A DNA stretch of 64,000 nucleotides from Candidatus Phosphoribacter hodrii. Its GTDB lineage: Bacteria > Actinomycetota > Actinomycetes > Actinomycetales > Dermatophilaceae. Where the stretch lies: the NCBI GenBank assembly GCA_016707175.1, contig JADJIB010000010.1, positions 62,001 to 126,000 on the forward strand, given 5' to 3'. Each line of letters opens with the position of its first letter. Within the stretch, counting starts at the first letter, position 1. Shown here one piece after another: positions 46,308-55,477 of the stretch. The position numbers and the translations under genes were made by a program. The notes under the pieces are model-generated. The model searched no databases. It was given only the letters and a program-made list of their open reading frames with translations, and was not told where the DNA came from.

Positions 46308-47834
46308 TCAGATGTCGCGGAAGACCTCGATGGTCGCCCCGAGGTTGTTGAGGCGGTCGGCCAGGTCTTCGTAGCCGCGGTTGATGACGTAGATGTTGCG
46401 CAGCACCGAGGTCCCCGGGGCGGCCAGCATCGCGAGCAGGACGACGACGCCTGGGCGGAGTGCCGGTGGGCACATCACCTCGGCCGCGCGCCACTTCGTC
46501 GGCCCTTCGATGAGCACGCGGTGCGGGTCGAGCAACTGCACCTTGGCGCCGACCTTGGTGAGCTCGGTCAGGTAGATGGCGCGGTTGTCATAGACCCAGT
46601 CGTGCAACATCGTCGTGCCCTCGGCCATCGCGGCGATGAGCGCGAAGAACGGCAAGTTGTCGATGTTGAGGCCGGGGAACGGCAGCGGGTGGATCTTGTC
46701 GATCGGCGCCTTCAGCGGCCCGGGGATCGTTGTGATGTCCACCAAACGGGTGTGGCCGTTTGCCGAGAGGTACTCGGGGGTCATCTTGACCTGCATGCCC
46801 ATGCCTTCGAGCGTGGCCAGCTCGATCTCCATGAACTCGATCGGCACGCGGCGGATCGTCAACTCCGACTCGGTCACCACTGCGGCCGCCAACAGGGACA
46901 TCGCCTCGATGGGGTCCTCGCTGGGGGAGTACTCGACGTCGACGTCGATGTCGGCCACACCGGTGACCTTGAGGGTCGTCGATCCGATCCCCTCGATCTG
47001 CACGCCGAGCTTGAGCAGGAAGAAGCACAGGTCCTGCACCATGTAGTTGGGGCTGGCATTGCGGATCGTTGTCGTGCCCGGGTTGCGGGCGGCCGCCAGC
47101 AGGACGTTCTCGGTGACCGTGTCGCCACGCTCGGTGAGGATGATCGGCTTGTCGGGCTGGTGAGGGGCGGCATGGGCCTCGTAGAACCCGTGGGTCGCCA
47201 CGACGTTCAACCCGAACGACCGCAGCGCCGCCAGGTGCGGCTCAACGGTGCGGGTGCCGAGGTCGCAGCCCCCGGCATACGGCAGTCGGAACTCGGCGCG
47301 GTCGTGCAGCAGCGGCCCGAGGAACATGATGACCGTGCGGGTGCGTCGAGCGGCGTCCTCGTCGATCCCCTCCAGGTCCAGCGTGGCGGGCGGCACGATC
47401 TCCAGGTCGTTGGAGTCCGGCAGCCACCGCACCTTGACCCCCATCGAGGACAACACCTCGATGATGCGGTTGACCTCCTCGATCCGGGCCAGGTTGCGCA
47501 ACGTCGTGCGGCCGCGGTTGAGCAGCGTCGCGCACAGCAGGGCGACCGCGGCGTTCTTGGAGGTCTTGACGTCGATGGCGCCCGACAACTTGGCCCCACC
47601 GACGATCCGCAGATGCTGCGGGCGAGAATTCCCGAGGGTCACCAACTCGCGGTCCAAGGCTTCTCCAATGCGGGCGAGCATCTCCAGCGACAAGTTCTGG
47701 TGGCCCTGCTCGATCCGCGCCACCGCGCTCTGACTCGTCCCCAGCAAGCGGCCCAACTCGGTCTGAGTGAGCCCCTTGTGCCGTCTGGCATCCCGGATGA
47801 GCGTGCCAATCCGGCTGCGATAGTCCTCCGACAT
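46308..47834 (-). CDS. UDP-N-acetylglucosamine 1-carboxyvinyltransferase (MurA-like) with N-terminal XRE helix-turn-helix
   Basis: 508 residues from the ATG at 47834. Residues 1-70 are a cro/C1-type helix-turn-helix (GLTQTELGRLLGTSQSAVARIEQG). The rest is a full EPSP-synthase/MurA fold. Catalytic residues are kept: Lys in KTSKNAAV, the loop Cys in AGGCDLGTR (canonical PGGC), the Asp of NIDNLPFF and the Arg of VINRGYED. MurA adds enolpyruvate to UDP-GlcNAc for peptidoglycan. The DNA-binding domain is absent from ordinary MurA; the fusion is known in actinobacteria, but its role is not. It may be a second MurA with a regulatory job. Confidence 0.85.
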   Translation of the reverse strand: MSEDYRSRIGTLIRDARRHKGLTQTELGRLLGTSQSAVARIEQGHQNLSLEMLARIGEALDRELVTLGNSRPQHLRIVGGAKLSGAIDVKTSKNAAVALLCATLLNRGRTTLRNLARIEEVNRIIEVLSSMGVKVRWLPDSNDLEIVPPATLDLEGIDEDAARRTRTVIMFLGPLLHDRAEFRLPYAGGCDLGTRTVEPHLAALRSFGLNVVATHGFYEAHAAPHQPDKPIILTERGDTVTENVLLAAARNPGTTTIRNASPNYMVQDLCFFLLKLGVQIEGIGSTTLKVTGVADIDVDVEYSPSEDPIEAMSLLAAAVVTESELTIRRVPIEFMEIELATLEGMGMQVKMTPEYLSANGHTRLVDITTIPGPLKAPIDKIHPLPFPGLNIDNLPFFALIAAMAEGTTMLHDWVYDNRAIYLTELTKVGAKVQLLDPHRVLIEGPTKWRAAEVMCPPALRPGVVVLLAMLAAPGTSVLRNIYVINRGYEDLADRLNNLGATIEVFRDI

Positions 47835-47891
47835 GCCGCCATCGTATCTCGCAGATGAGATGTCGCGAGCCGCGTGGGGCGCCTCAGGCGC

Positions 47892-47925
47892 AGGTATGCC
47901 GCCCGCTTCTGCGGGCGGCATACCT
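47892..47925 (-). terminator. fadB terminator built from an inverted pair of the dispersed 8-mer
   Basis: AGGTATGCCGCCCGC (47892-47906) pairs over 15 bases with 47911-47925 around the loop TTCT. It lies 17 bases after the fadB stop on the minus strand and nearly matches the acn terminator, sharing GGTATGCCGCCCGC. No long T-run follows. Confidence 0.85.
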
Positions 47926-47941
47926 CCTGACGGATTTGTCC

Positions 47942-50089
47942 CTAGGCAGGAACGCTCGCGGCTCCGGCGGGGAGGAACCGAGCTCCGGCGACCTGCTCGG
48001 CGACTCCGCTGCGGTCGAGCAACGGGGTGAGCCCGCCGTTCCAGAACTGGAAGCCGGCACCGGTGATCATGGCCAGGTCGATGTCCATCGGCGCCTGGGC
48101 CACCCCCTCGTCGAGCATCATCCGGGCCTCCTGCGCCAAGGCGCCGAGCACCCGTTCGCGCACCTCAGGCGCCGTGAGGACGACCGGGTTCTCAGGCTGG
48201 GGGAGCAGAGCGAGCACCTCGGGGTCGAGGGCCGGCTTGCCACCGGCGAAGGTGTAGAAGCCAGGCTTCTTGGCCTCGACGATCGCCTTGAGCCCCTCGG
48301 AGACGTAGAACCGGTCGGGGAAGGCCTTGATGAGGGTCTCGCCGTTGTGCAGCGCGATCGCCGGACCGACCAGCCCGAGCAGGACGAAGGGCGGCATCGG
48401 CGCGAAGCCCATGAAGGCCTGGTCGATGACCTCGACGGGCGTGCCCGCGTCGGCGACCCGACCCACCTCACCCATGAACCGTCCGAGCAGCCGGTTGACG
48501 ATGAAGGACGGCGAGTCCTTGACGAGGATGCACGTCTTCTTCAGCTTGGCTCCGACGGCGAACGCCGTGGCCAAGGTCGCCGGATCGGTGGTCGAGCCGG
48601 GGATGATCTCCAACAACGGCATAACGGCGACGGGGTTGAAGAAGTGGAAGCCCACCACTCGCTCGGGGTGGGCGAGGTCGGCCGCCATCTGCGAGATCGA
48701 GAGGCTGGAGGTGTTGGTCGCCAGGACGCAGGTGTCGGAGACGACGGCCTCGCACTCGGCGAAGACCTGCTTCTTGACGCCCATCTCCTCGAAGACGGCC
48801 TCGATGACGAACTCGGCATCGGCGAAGCCGGCCTTGCTCGTCGACCCGCTGACCAGCGCCTTGAACCGGTTGAGCTTGTCGGGGTTCAGTCGGCCCTTCT
48901 TGGCCAGCCCGTCGAGCTGGGCATGGACATAACCCACCCCCTTGTCGACGCGCTCCTGGTCGAGGTCGGTGAGGACCACCGGCACCTCGAGGCGCTGGAT
49001 GAACAGCAATGCCAGTTGGCTGGCCATCAGGCCCGCACCGACGATGCCCACCTTGGTGACCGGGCGGGCGAGCGAGCGGTCCGGAGCCCCGGCCGGGCGC
49101 TTGGCGCGCTTCTGCACCAGGTCGAAGGCATAGAGGCCGGCGCGGAGCTCGTCGCCCATGAGAAGGTCGGCCAGCGCCTCGTCCTCGGCGGCGAAGGCCT
49201 CGTCGCGGGTGGCGGTGCGCGCGGCTGCGACAAGCTTCATCGCCCGGTACGGAGCCGGTGACTGCTTGCCCGTCTTGAGGTCGGCCAGCATCGTCGACGC
49301 CGCGATGGCGCCTGTCCAGGTGGCTTCGTCGCGGGGGATCTCCGGCCGGGTCACGGTCACGGCGCCCGAGACGACCTTCGCGGCCCAATCGATGGATGCC
49401 TCGAGGAACTCCGCCGGCGCGAACATCGCATCGGCCACACCCAACTCGAACGCCGCCGGGCCCTTGAGCATCCGGTTGGTGTTGAGCGCGTTCTCGACGA
49501 TCATCGTCAGCGCCTTGGCCGGGCCGACCAGGTTGGGCAACAGGTAGCAGCCACCCCAGCCGGGGACCAACCCGAGGAAGCACTCGGGCAGCGCCACCGC
49601 GGGGACGCCCGCGGAGATGGTGCGGTAGTCGCACGCCAGGGCGATCTCGACCCCGCCACCCATGGCCGCGCCGTTGATGAACGCGAAGGTCGGGACCGGG
49701 AGGTCCATGAGGGTGGCGTATGCCGCGTGCCCGGCTCGAGCGATCGCCAGCGCCTGCTCGCGCTGGGTCACCTTGGGGACTCCGGAGAGGTCGGCGCCGA
49801 CGGCGAAGATGAACGGCTTACCGGTGAGGCCGACAGCCTGGATCTCCCCGGCCTCGGCGCGAGCACGCAAGCCGTCGAAGCAGGCCTGCAACCCGGCGAT
49901 GCTCGCCGGGCCGAAGGTGTTGGGCTTGGTGTGGTCGAAGCCGTTGTCGAGGGTGACCAGCGCCATCGTGCCGGCCTGACCCGGCATGGTCACGTCTCGA
50001 ACGAGGGCCTTGGTGACGACCTCCTCCGGGAAGAGCGCGGCGAAGTCGACGGCAGCGGCGACAGGGGCGGCAGTAGTGGTCTCGCTCAT
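47942..50089 (-). CDS. fadB: fatty acid oxidation multifunctional protein: enoyl-CoA hydratase / 3-hydroxyacyl-CoA dehydrogenase
   Basis: 715 residues. The N-terminal crotonase domain (ADLSGVPKV, GAAMGGGVEIALACDYR with the oxyanion loop) is followed by an NAD-binding 3-hydroxyacyl-CoA dehydrogenase domain starting near residue 345 (KVGIVGAGLMASQLA) and its C-terminal helical domain (FHFFNPVAVMPLLEIIPG; NRLLGRFMGEVG). It hydrates trans-2-enoyl-CoA and oxidises the product in beta-oxidation. It follows fadA by three bases in the same operon, giving the alpha2beta2 trifunctional complex. Confidence 0.93.
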   Translation of the reverse strand: MSETTTAAPVAAAVDFAALFPEEVVTKALVRDVTMPGQAGTMALVTLDNGFDHTKPNTFGPASIAGLQACFDGLRARAEAGEIQAVGLTGKPFIFAVGADLSGVPKVTQREQALAIARAGHAAYATLMDLPVPTFAFINGAAMGGGVEIALACDYRTISAGVPAVALPECFLGLVPGWGGCYLLPNLVGPAKALTMIVENALNTNRMLKGPAAFELGVADAMFAPAEFLEASIDWAAKVVSGAVTVTRPEIPRDEATWTGAIAASTMLADLKTGKQSPAPYRAMKLVAAARTATRDEAFAAEDEALADLLMGDELRAGLYAFDLVQKRAKRPAGAPDRSLARPVTKVGIVGAGLMASQLALLFIQRLEVPVVLTDLDQERVDKGVGYVHAQLDGLAKKGRLNPDKLNRFKALVSGSTSKAGFADAEFVIEAVFEEMGVKKQVFAECEAVVSDTCVLATNTSSLSISQMAADLAHPERVVGFHFFNPVAVMPLLEIIPGSTTDPATLATAFAVGAKLKKTCILVKDSPSFIVNRLLGRFMGEVGRVADAGTPVEVIDQAFMGFAPMPPFVLLGLVGPAIALHNGETLIKAFPDRFYVSEGLKAIVEAKKPGFYTFAGGKPALDPEVLALLPQPENPVVLTAPEVRERVLGALAQEARMMLDEGVAQAPMDIDLAMITGAGFQFWNGGLTPLLDRSGVAEQVAGARFLPAGAASVPA

Positions 50090-50092
50090 GGC

Positions 50093-51316
50093 TCAGGCCT
50101 CCTTGCTGGCCGACGCGACGTAGTCGGCGTGGTGAGGGTTCTCCCAGATGACGGCGCCGCCCATGCCGATGCCGATACACATCGCAGTCAGGCCGTAGCG
50201 CACCTCGGGGTGCTCCTCGAACTGGCGGGCCAGTTGGGTCATCAGGCGGACGCCCGAAGACGCGAGGGGGTGACCGATGGCGATCGCGCCGCCGTATTCG
50301 TTGACCCGAGGGTCGTCGTCGGCGATGCCGAAGTGGTCGAGGAAGGCGACGACCTGCACGGCGAAGGCCTCGTTGAGCTCGAACAGCCCGATGTCCTCGA
50401 TCGTCAGGCCCGCCTTGGCCAGGGCCTTCTCGGTGGCAGGCACCGGCCCGATGCCCATGACCTCGGGCTCGACGCCGACGAAGGCGAACGATGCCAACCG
50501 CATGCGGACCGGCATACCCATGGCCACGGCGGCGTCCTCGGAGGCGAGCAGACACGCGGTGGCGCCATCGTTGAGGCCCGCGCTGTTGCCGGCGGTGACG
50601 TTGCCGCGCACCCGGAAGGGCGTCTTGAGCGCTTCGAGGTCGGCCATGGTGGTGCTGGGCCTCGGGGGCTCGTCGACGGTCGCGAGGCCGTAGCCCAACT
50701 CCTTGTGCCGAGTGGCGACGGAGACGAGGTCGGGCTGGATCTTGCCTGCGGCATAGGCGGCGGCGAGCTTGCCCTGGGAGCCGAGGGCGAAGGCATCGCA
50801 GCGGGCCTTGGTCAGCTGAGGGAAGCGGTCGTGGAGGTTCTCGGCGGTCTGGCCCATGACCAGCGCGGACGGGTCGACGATCTTCTCGGCGATGATCCGC
50901 GGGTTGGGGTCCACGCCCTCGCCCATCGGGTGGCGACCCATGTGCTCGACACCGCCGGCGATGGCGACGTCGATGGCGCCCATGGCGATCGACCCGGCGA
51001 CCGCGGTGACCGCGGTCATCGCCCCGGCACACATCCGGTCGATGGAGTAGCCGGGAGTCGTGTTGGGCAGACCGGACAGCAGGGCGGCGACCCGACCGAG
51101 GGTCAACCCCTGGTCACCGATCTGGGTGGTCGCGGCGATGGCGACCTCCTCGACCTTGTCCTTGGGGAGCTCCGGATGGCGCTCAAGCAGCTCCCGGATG
51201 CACCGGATCACCAAGTCGTCGGCGCGGGTCTGGGCGTAGATGCCCTTGTCGCCGGCCTTGCCGTAGGGGGTTCGGACCCCCTCGACGAACACGACCTCAC
51301 GCAGGGTACGGGTCAT
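50093..51316 (-). CDS. fadA: acetyl-CoA acyltransferase (thiolase)
   Basis: 407 residues from the ATG at 51316, with GGAGG 8 bases upstream. Thiolase II with nucleophile Cys96 (DRMCAGAM), the GHPLASSG His and the C-terminal CIGIGMGGA Cys. It cleaves 3-oxoacyl-CoA to acetyl-CoA and a shortened acyl-CoA. It is first in the fadA-fadB operon, and a near-palindromic operator candidate lies 60 bases upstream. Confidence 0.93.
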   Translation of the reverse strand: MTRTLREVVFVEGVRTPYGKAGDKGIYAQTRADDLVIRCIRELLERHPELPKDKVEEVAIAATTQIGDQGLTLGRVAALLSGLPNTTPGYSIDRMCAGAMTAVTAVAGSIAMGAIDVAIAGGVEHMGRHPMGEGVDPNPRIIAEKIVDPSALVMGQTAENLHDRFPQLTKARCDAFALGSQGKLAAAYAAGKIQPDLVSVATRHKELGYGLATVDEPPRPSTTMADLEALKTPFRVRGNVTAGNSAGLNDGATACLLASEDAAVAMGMPVRMRLASFAFVGVEPEVMGIGPVPATEKALAKAGLTIEDIGLFELNEAFAVQVVAFLDHFGIADDDPRVNEYGGAIAIGHPLASSGVRLMTQLARQFEEHPEVRYGLTAMCIGIGMGGAVIWENPHHADYVASASKEA

Positions 51317-51375
51317 GCTGGGTGCCTCCTTGGGCAAACGGTCATGGGGCAGTGGTGGCTGCCCTGAGCCGATGC

Positions 51376-51387
51376 TACCGGTCAGTA
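51376..51387. promoter_or_regulatory. near-palindromic operator candidate upstream of fadAB
   Basis: TACCGGTCAGTA is symmetric at 8 of 12 positions (TACyGryCrGTA) and sits 60 bases before the fadA start in the 115-base gap to the RNase D gene. Its shape fits TetR-type fatty-acid regulators, but the regulator is not in the window. Confidence 0.4.
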
Positions 51388-51431
51388 ACCATTGCGAGGA
51401 ACTCAGCGCTGCGTTGCCGCAGTGAGTCCCG

Positions 51432-52763
51432 TCACGGGTGTTCGGCGGCCGCCGTCGCCAGGATGGGCGCAACCACGGTGACCTGCCATTCACGGGCCCC
51501 GCCCCCGCGCAGCGCGGCCGCGAAGGCCGACTCGCCGAGGTCGTCGGGGGGTGTCCAGAGGACGCGCCGCAGCAGATCAGGGGTCAGCAGGTTCTCGACG
51601 GGGACGACCCGCTCGGAGGCGTATGCCGCCATGGCATCCCGGGCGCGCCCGAGCCGGGCCGCGGCGATGGGGTCGCGGTCGGCCCAGAGGCGAGGAGGCG
51701 GGGGGCCGGTGCTCGACAGTGTCAACGGAGGCAAGGCATCCTCCGAGAGGGCCAGCGCCTTGTCGATGGCGTCCAGCCACACCTTGGGGCTGCGTGCGAC
51801 TCCACGCAACTCCCGTCGAGCAGCGAAGGCGCCGGCGTCCTTGGGGGGCTCGACGGCCAAGGCGACCAGTGCAGCGTCGGACAGCACCCGGCCGGGGGAC
51901 ACGTCGCGACGTTGGGCGATCCGGTCGCGGACGTACCAGAGCTCGCGGACGACGGCGACTCCGCGGCGACGTCTGATCTTGTGCATGCCGGAGGTTCGGC
52001 GCCACGGGTCGACCCGCGGCGCGGGACCAGTGAAACCGAGCAGCGAGTCGAACTCCTGGGCCGCCCACTCCCACTTGCCCTGCTCGGTCAGGTCGGCGGC
52101 GATCGCGTCGCGTAGGTCGACGAGCACCTCGACGTCGAGGGCGGCATACCGCAGCCATGGCTCGGGCAGCGGGCGGCGCGACCAGTCCACCGCGGAGTGT
52201 TCCTTGGCCAGGCTCAGCCCGAGGTAGTGCTCAACGGCGGCACCCAACCCGACCCGGGGGAGCCCTGCCAGGCGCCCGCCCAGCTCGGTGTCGAACAACC
52301 GCTGCGGGCGCAGGCCCACCTCGGCCAGACAGGCCAGGTCTTGGGTCGCTGCGTGCAGCACCCATTCGGCGTCGCCGATGGCCTCGGCCACGGGGGAGAG
52401 GTCGGGGCAGGCTGCGGGGTCGAACAGCCAGGTCCCCGACCCGGCACGACGCAGTTGCACGAGATAGGCACGTTGTCCGTAGCGGTGGCCCGAGGCCCGC
52501 TCGGCGTCGAGGGCGACCGGGCCGGTCCCTCGCGCGATCGCGGCTGCAGCGGCCATGAGCTGCCGTTCGTCGATGACGACCTCGGGGACGCCGTCGGCGG
52601 GAAACAGCAACGGTGTCGCTTCGGGCCCCGCGGGCGGCTCAGCGGCAGGCTCAACGGCAGGCTCGGCGGCTGAGTCAGACGCAGTCCCCACAGAAGGATC
52701 AACCGAGGACTCGGCCGAGAGCGCGTCGTCGGTCTGGTCGTGGTCCGGCTCGAGCTCGGTCAC
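51432..52763 (-). CDS. ribonuclease D-like 3'-5' exonuclease with HRDC domain
   Basis: 443 residues from GTG 52763, overlapping the DUF3000 stop by four bases. An acidic Ala/Glu/Pro-rich N-terminal extension (about 60 residues) is followed by a DEDD exonuclease domain (ALDAERASG, HAATQDLACLAEVG, YAALDVEVLVDL) and an HRDC helical domain (RDRIAQRRDVSPGRVLSDAAL). It probably trims the 3' ends of tRNA or other structured RNA. The DUF3000-RNase D pair is conserved in actinobacteria. Confidence 0.88.
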   Translation of the reverse strand: MTELEPDHDQTDDALSAESSVDPSVGTASDSAAEPAVEPAAEPPAGPEATPLLFPADGVPEVVIDERQLMAAAAAIARGTGPVALDAERASGHRYGQRAYLVQLRRAGSGTWLFDPAACPDLSPVAEAIGDAEWVLHAATQDLACLAEVGLRPQRLFDTELGGRLAGLPRVGLGAAVEHYLGLSLAKEHSAVDWSRRPLPEPWLRYAALDVEVLVDLRDAIAADLTEQGKWEWAAQEFDSLLGFTGPAPRVDPWRRTSGMHKIRRRRGVAVVRELWYVRDRIAQRRDVSPGRVLSDAALVALAVEPPKDAGAFAARRELRGVARSPKVWLDAIDKALALSEDALPPLTLSSTGPPPPRLWADRDPIAAARLGRARDAMAAYASERVVPVENLLTPDLLRRVLWTPPDDLGESAFAAALRGGGAREWQVTVVAPILATAAAEHP

Positions 52764-53341
52764 CGACGGGCACCGGGCAGGGCGACCACTCCGTCGGGCA
52801 GTGGCGGCAGCCCGGCGATCGTGCTCAACAGATCAGACCAGGCCAGCAGGTGGTCGCCGAGGTCGCCGCCCAACGGAGTCCACGAAGCCCGAACCTCGAT
52901 CTCCACGGTTGGCAACTGGTCGGCCAGGCCGCCGAACCGCTCCGAGACGACTCGGGTGACCGTGCCGGCCTCGGCGCAGTAGCGCAGGCCGCGCGCCTGC
53001 AGGGCTTCGATGAGCCAGGCCCAACCCACCTCACCGAGCGAGGGGTCGGTGCCCACCTCGGGCTCCAACTCGGCGCGGGCGAATGTGACGGCCCGCCAGG
53101 CGCCTTCCCATGGCTCGGGGCAGCTGGGGTCGTGCAGGAGGACGAAGCGACCAGATGCCAGCTCCTCCTCGCCTCCGGGGCCGACGACCTCGCCAGAGAG
53201 CGCCACCGCATGCGGAGCGATGCGTTGGGGCGCTGGCACCTCGGTGAGGCGCACTTCCGGGCGCAGTCGAGCCTCCCGCAGGCCGGCAATGGCCCGGGTG
53301 AATTCAGCGGCGGTGTCGCCGGGGAGGGATCGTCCTCGCAC
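52760..53341 (-). CDS. DUF3000 family protein
   Basis: About 193 residues. The conserved family start is clear (AEFTRAIAGLREARLRPEVRL is broken by one residue group), followed by PAPQRIAPHAVALSGEV and FVLLHDPSCPEPWEGAWR. GTG 53341 is chosen because longer versions would run into the divergent permease gene; there is no good Shine-Dalgarno sequence. Function unknown; cytoplasmic. It is translationally coupled to the RNase D gene. Confidence 0.78.
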   Translation of the reverse strand: MRGRSLPGDTAAEFTRAIAGLREARLRPEVRLTEVPAPQRIAPHAVALSGEVVGPGGEEELASGRFVLLHDPSCPEPWEGAWRAVTFARAELEPEVGTDPSLGEVGWAWLIEALQARGLRYCAEAGTVTRVVSERFGGLADQLPTVEIEVRASWTPLGGDLGDHLLAWSDLLSTIAGLPPLPDGVVALPGARR

Positions 53342-53423
53342 GTCACTGAGAGTAGGCGGGCCGAGGTCCCGATGGGCGTCGGACGCGCCGACAGCACGCT
53401 CGCGAACCGGGTACCGTGCCGGT

Positions 53424-54263
53424 GTGCCAGCCCTCCTCGCCCTCCTGTCAGCAGCCGTATGGGGCGCGAGCGACTTCGCCGCCGGGGTCATCTCCCGGAC
53501 CCTTCGTCCAGTGGTTGTCGTCGCGTGGTCGCAGTCGATGGCTCTCGTCCTGCTGACGGCGATCGTCGCGTTCCGCGGGTTGCCCGAGCAGGGGTTCGCC
53601 GGGTGGTTCCCCTGGGCGATGCTCGCCGGGGTCAGCGGCGCGATGGGCCTGTTGTGCTTCTATGCCGCGCTCTCCACGGGGACCATGGGTGTCGTCGCTC
53701 CCATTGCCGCCGTCGGCTCGGGCATCCCCGTGTTGCTCGGGGTGCTCAGCGGCGAGAAGCCCTCCGCCTTGGCCTGGTGGGGGATCGCCGTCGCCATCGC
53801 CGGGGTGGTGCTGGCGAGCGGGCCGGAGATGAAGGAGGGCCTGGGCGCCCGACCCGTGTTGTTGGCGTGCCTGGCCGCGGTCGGCTTCGGCGTCGCTCTG
53901 TTCGCCCTCGACCGCGGCGCGCGCGTGTCGCTGCTGCACACCTTGTGGGGGATGCGGCTCACCAGCGCCATCGGGTATGCCGCGCTGGCGCTCGCCGCGC
54001 GCTCCCTCGGTGGGGTCGCCCGCCGCCACGTGCCGGTGCTGGCGGCCGTCGGCGCAGGTGATCTTGCCGCCAACGCGCTCTTCGGGATGGCCTCGTCGAT
54101 GGGCATGGTCAGCGTCGCCGCCGTCCTCGGATCGCTCTACCCCGTGATGACGATCCTGCTGGCCCGCTACTTCCTGAACGAACGGCTGCGCCGGATCCAG
54201 GTGATCGGCTCGACCTTGGCCCTCTGCGGAGTCGTTCTGATCGCCGCAGGCGGGCGGGGCTGA
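53424..54263 (+). CDS. EamA/DMT-family membrane transporter
   Basis: 279 residues from GTG 53424 (VPALLALLSAAVWGASDFAAG). Ten transmembrane helices in two repeats of five, the second starting near residue 150. Drug/metabolite transporters of this type export amino acids, nucleosides or other small metabolites; the substrate is not predictable here. The stop codon lies inside the loop of the terminator that follows. Confidence 0.83.
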   Translation: MPALLALLSAAVWGASDFAAGVISRTLRPVVVVAWSQSMALVLLTAIVAFRGLPEQGFAGWFPWAMLAGVSGAMGLLCFYAALSTGTMGVVAPIAAVGSGIPVLLGVLSGEKPSALAWWGIAVAIAGVVLASGPEMKEGLGARPVLLACLAAVGFGVALFALDRGARVSLLHTLWGMRLTSAIGYAALALAARSLGGVARRHVPVLAAVGAGDLAANALFGMASSMGMVSVAAVLGSLYPVMTILLARYFLNERLRRIQVIGSTLALCGVVLIAAGGRG

Positions 54264-54275
54264 CCCCGCCCGCCT
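54248..54275. terminator. terminator overlapping the EamA gene stop
   Basis: AGGCGGGCGGGG (54248-54259) pairs perfectly with 54264-54275; the loop CTGA contains the stop codon. The convergent DUF4349 gene ends 17 bases farther on, so it can act in both directions. Confidence 0.8.
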
Positions 54276-54291
54276 AGGCACGTCGGCTGAT

Positions 54292-55368
54292 TCAGGCCTT
54301 CTCGCTCGTGCCCTCGGAGGCCGCCGGTCCGGCGGTGGCTGCTGCCGGCTCCGGCTCGCGGACGGGCGCTGCGGGTGTCGAGGCAGCCCATGACGGTGGG
54401 GTGGTGGGTGTCGCCTCCTGACGCTCGGAGCGCCGACGCAGCCAGGACCGGACCGGGATCGCAATCAGGGCGAGGACGATGAGCCAGGGCAGAGCCGCCC
54501 CCAGGACGGTCAGGCCCACCGTGAGGCTGGCCAGGAAGGCGTTCCAGCCTGACCGCAGACCTGCCAGGAAGCCGTCCTGCTCGACCGGTGGGATCACTTC
54601 GGGGTTGGAGCTCACCGTCACGGTGACGGTCGCCATCGCGATTCGTTTCGTCATCGACGCCAGCTGCGCCTGCAACGACTCAAGGTCGGCTTCGCGCTGG
54701 GCCAGTTGGCTCTCCAACTCGACGATCTGGCTGATGTTCTGGGTCTGGCTCATCAGCGCTCGCACCCGCTCGATGCTCGCCTTCTTCGTCGCGATGCGCG
54801 ACTCGGTGTCGACGTATGCCGCGGTGACGTCATCGCTCGCGCTGGCTCGCTGCACGACGGTGCCGAGTTTCGAGAGTTGATCCAAGGCGGCGTCGAGCCG
54901 GTCGGTCGGGATCGACAGCACCAACTGGCCGTAGTTGCCGACCCGCCGCACCGGCGCGGTTGCCTTCCCACCGATCGCGGGATCGGCGCTCGGTGCCACT
55001 TCGGTTGCGTTGACCGTCTCGCTGGCGACCGCTCCGCCCAAGCCGGCCGCAACGCCACGCACGGCGGCTGCGGCAGTCTCGACGGAGGTGACGGTGAGAT
55101 AGATGCTCGCGGTGCGGATGATCTTGGTGTCCACGAGTGCTGCTTCGCCCACTGACGCGACGTCAGGAGCCGACAGTTTGGTGTCGGCCGCCGCAGCGGC
55201 ACCGACAGCGGCGCCGGGCGCCGGAGCCGGCGCAACGGCCACTCCGCCCTCGCGGGCGGCGTTCGTGCTGGTCGGTGACGACCCGCTGGAGCAGGCCCCC
55301 AGGGCGAGGAGCGCGGCAACGGTGAGAGCGGTTGGTCGCAACCGGCGGGACACGGCATACGAAAACAT
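54292..55368 (-). CDS. DUF4349 lipoprotein with coiled coil
   Basis: 358 residues from the ATG at 55368, with GGAGG 6 bases upstream. A lipoprotein signal peptide (lipobox LALGAC, Cys about 26), a Ser/Ala linker, the DUF4349 domain (IIRTASIYLTVTSVETA... GQLVLSIPTDRLDAALDQL), a coiled coil (ERVRALMSQTQNISQIVELE and onward), a C-terminal transmembrane helix (about 283-305) and a Pro/Ala-rich tail. It is anchored in the membrane with the coiled coil outside. Function unknown for the family. Confidence 0.85.
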   Translation of the reverse strand: MFSYAVSRRLRPTALTVAALLALGACSSGSSPTSTNAAREGGVAVAPAPAPGAAVGAAAAADTKLSAPDVASVGEAALVDTKIIRTASIYLTVTSVETAAAAVRGVAAGLGGAVASETVNATEVAPSADPAIGGKATAPVRRVGNYGQLVLSIPTDRLDAALDQLSKLGTVVQRASASDDVTAAYVDTESRIATKKASIERVRALMSQTQNISQIVELESQLAQREADLESLQAQLASMTKRIAMATVTVTVSSNPEVIPPVEQDGFLAGLRSGWNAFLASLTVGLTVLGAALPWLIVLALIAIPVRSWLRRRSERQEATPTTPPSWAASTPAAPVREPEPAAATAGPAASEGTSEKA

Positions 55369-55477
55369 CGGGGTCCTCCTCGGGCGGGCCGGACGGGGCC
55401 GGCGATGGAGCGTTCGGCCCTTGGAGGGGGAGCCGCCCGGGTGTGGTTCCCAGGCGCGCGTCTCGATCAGGTCTCGA

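Noticed and set aside
44692..46494. A 600-residue open frame opposite the GntP permease
   Set aside because: Its composition (Asp, Glu, Gly, Arg repeats) is the complement of the membrane-protein coding pattern, with no recognisable domain.
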